Positions 61,374-64,000 of a stretch of 64,000 bases of DNA are shown one piece after another. Each line of letters starts with the position of its first letter. Positions within the stretch are counted from its first letter, which is position 1. The position numbers and the translations under genes were made by a program. The notes under the pieces are model-generated. The model was not told the DNA's origin, ran no database searches, and was given only the letters and a program-made list of their open reading frames with translations. The stretch covers positions 9,486,001 to 9,550,000 of the forward strand of contig NZ_CP073318.1 in NCBI RefSeq assembly GCF_018263855.1, written 5' to 3'. Source of the stretch: Kutzneria sp. CA-103260 (GTDB lineage Bacteria > Actinomycetota > Actinomycetes > Mycobacteriales > Pseudonocardiaceae).

Positions 61374-61580
61374 GGTGTCCTCCTCGCTGTGTACCCCCAG
61401 GAACACACTCTGCAACGACCTTCTTCAGAGGATCTTCACGACGCCTCCATGTCGTAGAGAAAGTCCTGACCAGCGGTTTTGTCGAAGTCCACTCGAACGG
61501 ACTACTGGCTCAAGGGAGAAAAGGGCATCCAGACGCCACGATCGGGCACATTCTCGGTCTGTTGGCCCTTGACGTTCCTG

Positions 61581-61607
61581 GTTGACGGGGGACCGTCTCA
61601 AGTAGGC
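61581..61607 (+). promoter_or_regulatory. Candidate promoter of the 61643 gene
   Basis: TTGACG at 61581-61586 and TAGGCT at 61602-61607 are good -35 and -10 matches, although the 15-base spacer is short. A ribosome site AGGAGG follows at 61631. Confidence 0.35.
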
Positions 61608-61642
61608 TGCCGGCAGTCCCCCGCGCGAGCAGGAGGAGCCTG

Positions 61643-62311
61643 TTGGTCGTCGAGGATGCCGCCGCCAGTGTCTCCCGGACCACCGCCGAACGGGCACGAC
61701 TGCCCGAACTGGCCGATGTTCTCGCCGCCTGTGCCGGCCATCTGTCCGACGAGCTGCTCACCGCCGCCCGGTTCTGGCTGGCCGAGGGCCGCTTCCTGGA
61801 CGTGGCCCGGGCCGTCTCCTTCGCCGTTGTCCATCTACACGTTCCGGTGACTGCGCAGCACCACCGCACGTTGGTCGACGCACTGGTGACGGGCGGTCAC
61901 GATCCTGTCGCAGTCCGTGGCGTGGAGCCGGCGCGCTGGCCGCCGGCGCTGCCGTTCACCTTCGTGGACGGCGGCTGGTCCGGCGACGACCGGACGGACG
62001 AGGCCGCGGTCGCCGCCGTGGCCGGCTATCCCGGCGTGCACGGCATCTGGCGGGCCTGGCGGATGCCGCTGGACGGCTCGCCCTGGCCGGCCCCCAAGCG
62101 GGTCTATCTGGTGCAGGCCGGCGAGCAGGTGGACGTGGTCGCGGTGACCGCCCGGACCCAGCAGTCGCTGGCCGCCGCGGGCGAGCCCGCCCCGCAGGTC
62201 GAGGCGTACGCGGTCGGCTCGCGGCTGGCCGCCTACCAGTTGACCGTCCGCCGCAACGGCCTGCTGCTGTGGACCTGTCAGACGACAAATGTGGACCAAA
62301 TCACATCTTGA
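61643..62311 (+). CDS. Conserved hypothetical protein
   Basis: This is a 222-residue cytoplasmic protein of unknown function. The N-terminal third is helical (ELADVLAACAGHLSDELLTA), the rest has strands such as RVYLVQAGEQVDVVAVTART and a Trp-rich stretch GIWRAWRMPLDGSPWP. No known family is recognised. Start TTG 61643 is proposed because AGGAGG stands six bases before it. The gene lies between an orphan LuxR gene (divergent) and a BTAD regulator (same direction, 103 bp on). Confidence 0.6.
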   Translation: MVVEDAAASVSRTTAERARLPELADVLAACAGHLSDELLTAARFWLAEGRFLDVARAVSFAVVHLHVPVTAQHHRTLVDALVTGGHDPVAVRGVEPARWPPALPFTFVDGGWSGDDRTDEAAVAAVAGYPGVHGIWRAWRMPLDGSPWPAPKRVYLVQAGEQVDVVAVTARTQQSLAAAGEPAPQVEAYAVGSRLAAYQLTVRRNGLLLWTCQTTNVDQITS

Positions 62312-62414
62312 CGTGCCGCCCTTGTTCCCTCTTGTGCATGTACCAGGAAGAATGGCGGGCGGGGGTACGACCCCGGCCAGACCACGAGTCCGGCCGGGCT
62401 GGGGAGGAAGCTGG

Positions 62415-64000
62415 ATGTCCGACGACGGTGTCCGCGGCGCTGTTCTCCGGGTCGCCCTGCTGGGCCCGGTGCGGGGCTGGGCGGGGGACCGCGAGTTGGA
62501 GCTGGGCGCGCCGATGCAGCGGGCGCTGTTCGGCCTGCTCGCTCTCAGCCCCAACCGGATGGTCGCCCGGTCGGAGCTGATCACGGCGCTGTGGGGTGAG
62601 GCGGCCCCGGCCAGCGCCGAGGGCAGCGTGCACACCTATGTGGCGGGTCTGCGCCGCGCCCTGGAGCCGAACCGGACGCATCGGGCGCCGTCCACGATGC
62701 TGGTCAACGCCGGCCCGGGCTACCTGCTCCGGATGGAGCCCGAGGACCTGGACGTCAACCGGCTCAACACCCATCGCGAGCGGTCCCGGCTGCTGCGCGG
62801 CGAGGGTCGGCGCGAGCAGGCCGCCGCCGAGCTGGACGCGGCGCTGGCCCTGTTCCGCGGCACCCCCTTCGACGGCCTGTCCTGCCCGTACGTCGAGCAG
62901 GAGCGGCCGCGCCTGGCCGAGTTGCGGCTGCTGGTGATCGAGGAGCGGGCCAGCCTGATGCTGGAGCTGGGCCGGCACCACGACCTGGCCGCCGAGCTGC
63001 CCGCGCTGGTCCGCGAGCACCCGCTGTGGGAGCGGCTGCGCGGGCTGCTGATGGTCACCCTCTACCGCTGCGGCCGGCAGGCCGACGCGCTGGAGGCCTA
63101 CCAGGAGGCCCGCCGGGTGCTGGCCGAGGAGTTGGCCATCGAGCCATCCCCGGAGCTGCGCCGGCTGCACGGCAAGATCCTGCGCAACGACCCGGAGCTG
63201 GCCGCGCCGCAGCCGGCCCGCCCGGCCGCCGAGCCGGCCGGCGGCCCGGTGCCCGCGCAGCTGCCGCACGACGTGCCCGGCTTCACCGGCCGTGCGGCCG
63301 AGATCGCCGAGCTGGACCGGTTCCTGGACGAGACGTCCAACTCGGTGCTGATCTCGGCCATCGACGGTGCCGGCGGCATCGGCAAGACCGCGCTGGCCGT
63401 GCACTACGCGCACCGCATCACCGACCGCTTCCCGGACGGGCAGCTCTACGTCAACCTGCGTGGCTTCGACCCCAAGCTGCCGCCGCTGATGCCGGTGGAC
63501 GCGCTGGGCTCGCTGTTGCGTGGGCTGGGCGTGCCGGCCCGCCAGGTGCCGGCCGACCTCGACGACCAGGCCGGCATGTACCGCAGCATGGTGGCCGGAA
63601 AGCGCATTCTGGTCGTATTGGACAACGCGGCCAGCACCGACCAGGTGCGGCCGCTGCTGCCCGGCTCACCGTCCTGCGCGGTGATCGTGACCAGCCGCAA
63701 CCGGCTGAGCGGGCTGGTGGCCCGGGACGGGGCCCGCCGGATCACCCTGGACGTGCTCAGCACCGACGACTCGGTGCGGCTGATGGCCGGCATGCTCGGC
63801 GACAAGCGGGTCGAGGCCGAGCCGCAGGCCGTCACCGAGCTGGTCCGGCTGTGCGGGCACCTGCCGCTGGCGCTGCGCATCGCCGGCGACCGGGCGGCCA
63901 CCCACCCGCACCTGATGATGTCCGACCTGGCCGGCGACCTGTCCAACGAGCGGGACCGGCTGGACGTGCTCGCCCCCGACGACGACGAGTCGACCGCGGT
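62415..64000 (+). CDS. SARP/AfsR-like regulator, 3' end beyond the window
   Basis: The frame from ATG 62415 (after GGAGGAAG) stays open to the last base, giving 528 residues so far. The OmpR-type DNA-binding domain (LRVALLGPVRGWAGDRELELG), the BTAD (to about residue 250) and most of the NB-ARC ATPase are present (GAGGIGKTALAVHYAH; ILVVLDNAAS). TPR repeats are expected beyond the edge. It is the closest relative of the gene at 54569 in this window. Its target is unknown. Confidence 0.92.
   Translation, partial: MSDDGVRGAVLRVALLGPVRGWAGDRELELGAPMQRALFGLLALSPNRMVARSELITALWGEAAPASAEGSVHTYVAGLRRALEPNRTHRAPSTMLVNAGPGYLLRMEPEDLDVNRLNTHRERSRLLRGEGRREQAAAELDAALALFRGTPFDGLSCPYVEQERPRLAELRLLVIEERASLMLELGRHHDLAAELPALVREHPLWERLRGLLMVTLYRCGRQADALEAYQEARRVLAEELAIEPSPELRRLHGKILRNDPELAAPQPARPAAEPAGGPVPAQLPHDVPGFTGRAAEIAELDRFLDETSNSVLISAIDGAGGIGKTALAVHYAHRITDRFPDGQLYVNLRGFDPKLPPLMPVDALGSLLRGLGVPARQVPADLDDQAGMYRSMVAGKRILVVLDNAASTDQVRPLLPGSPSCAVIVTSRNRLSGLVARDGARRITLDVLSTDDSVRLMAGMLGDKRVEAEPQAVTELVRLCGHLPLALRIAGDRAATHPHLMMSDLAGDLSNERDRLDVLAPDDDESTA

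Noticed and set aside
46140..64000. Secondary-metabolite cluster suggested by three SARP-like regulators
   Set aside because: No polyketide, peptide or terpene synthase, nor tailoring set, lies in the window; only regulators and primary metabolism are seen.

Overview
The window is high-GC chromosomal DNA of an actinobacterium. It carries WhiB-, BldM- and ShbA-type regulators, SARP-like BTAD/NB-ARC regulators, a His-tailed GroEL1, frequent GTG starts and 4-bp ATGA/GTGA gene overlaps. Gene content and order from about 0.6 to 24 kb follow the mycobacterial tsaE-tsaB-rimI-tsaD-groES-groEL1-whiB3-sigD-rsdA-guaB2-guaB3-choD...guaA segment, and the whiD-bldM-sigma-guaB arrangement matches Streptomyces. 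The long intergenic inverted repeats and the gene style suggest Pseudonocardiales (a Kutzneria/Amycolatopsis-like organism). The genus is inference.

Region 1 (1-7.3 kb) holds the t6A tRNA-modification genes tsaE, tsaB and tsaD with rimI, interrupted by a convergent malonyl-CoA synthetase gene (matB), then the CIRCE-controlled groES-groEL1 pair. Region 2 (7.3-24 kb) holds a whiD/whiB3-type gene, a MerR/cobalamin-fold regulator, a BldM-like orphan response regulator, the sigma/anti-sigma pair shbA(sigD)-rsdA, the GMP-synthesis genes guaB, guaB3 and guaA, a choD-like GMC oxidase, a Tat-exported flavin oxidase, an aldehyde dehydrogenase and a small-molecule kinase.

Region 3 (24-35 kb) is envelope signalling. 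It contains a PspC membrane protein divergent from a PspC-histidine kinase/response regulator pair, a LysR-controlled EamA exporter, a transmembrane Ser/Thr kinase, and three membrane-anchored proteins. The kinase and two of these neighbours end in similar extracytoplasmic NTF2-like domains. Region 4 (35-39.5 kb) has a chorismate mutase gene behind a complete ribosome-mediated attenuator (an unannotated 20-codon leader peptide plus three mutually exclusive pairings), divergent from pcrA/uvrD1, followed by an autoregulated-looking Fic gene.

Region 5 (39.4-45.8 kb) is a tightly overlapped six-gene operon: GntR, 2[4Fe-4S] ferredoxin, lipoprotein binding protein with a NosL-like tail, permease, ATPase, and an AprA-like flavoprotein fused to HEAT repeats. 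It looks like an uptake-plus-redox pathway for an unidentified compound and is the best candidate for an undescribed system here. Region 6 (46-64 kb) has three large BTAD/NB-ARC/TPR regulators, two near-identical orphan LuxR regulators, a 785-residue protein with a degenerate ADP-ribosyltransferase-like tail, a TetR/flavin monooxygenase pair with a 30-bp operator, and the gcvT-gcvH-glyA operon under a tandem glycine riboswitch.

Intergenic spaces carry several families of long perfect inverted repeats, some present twice. One pair (7149-7294 and 14806-14922) shows compensatory base changes across three stems, suggesting a conserved folded RNA or mobile hairpin element. No tRNA, rRNA, insertion sequence, prophage or CRISPR array was seen.
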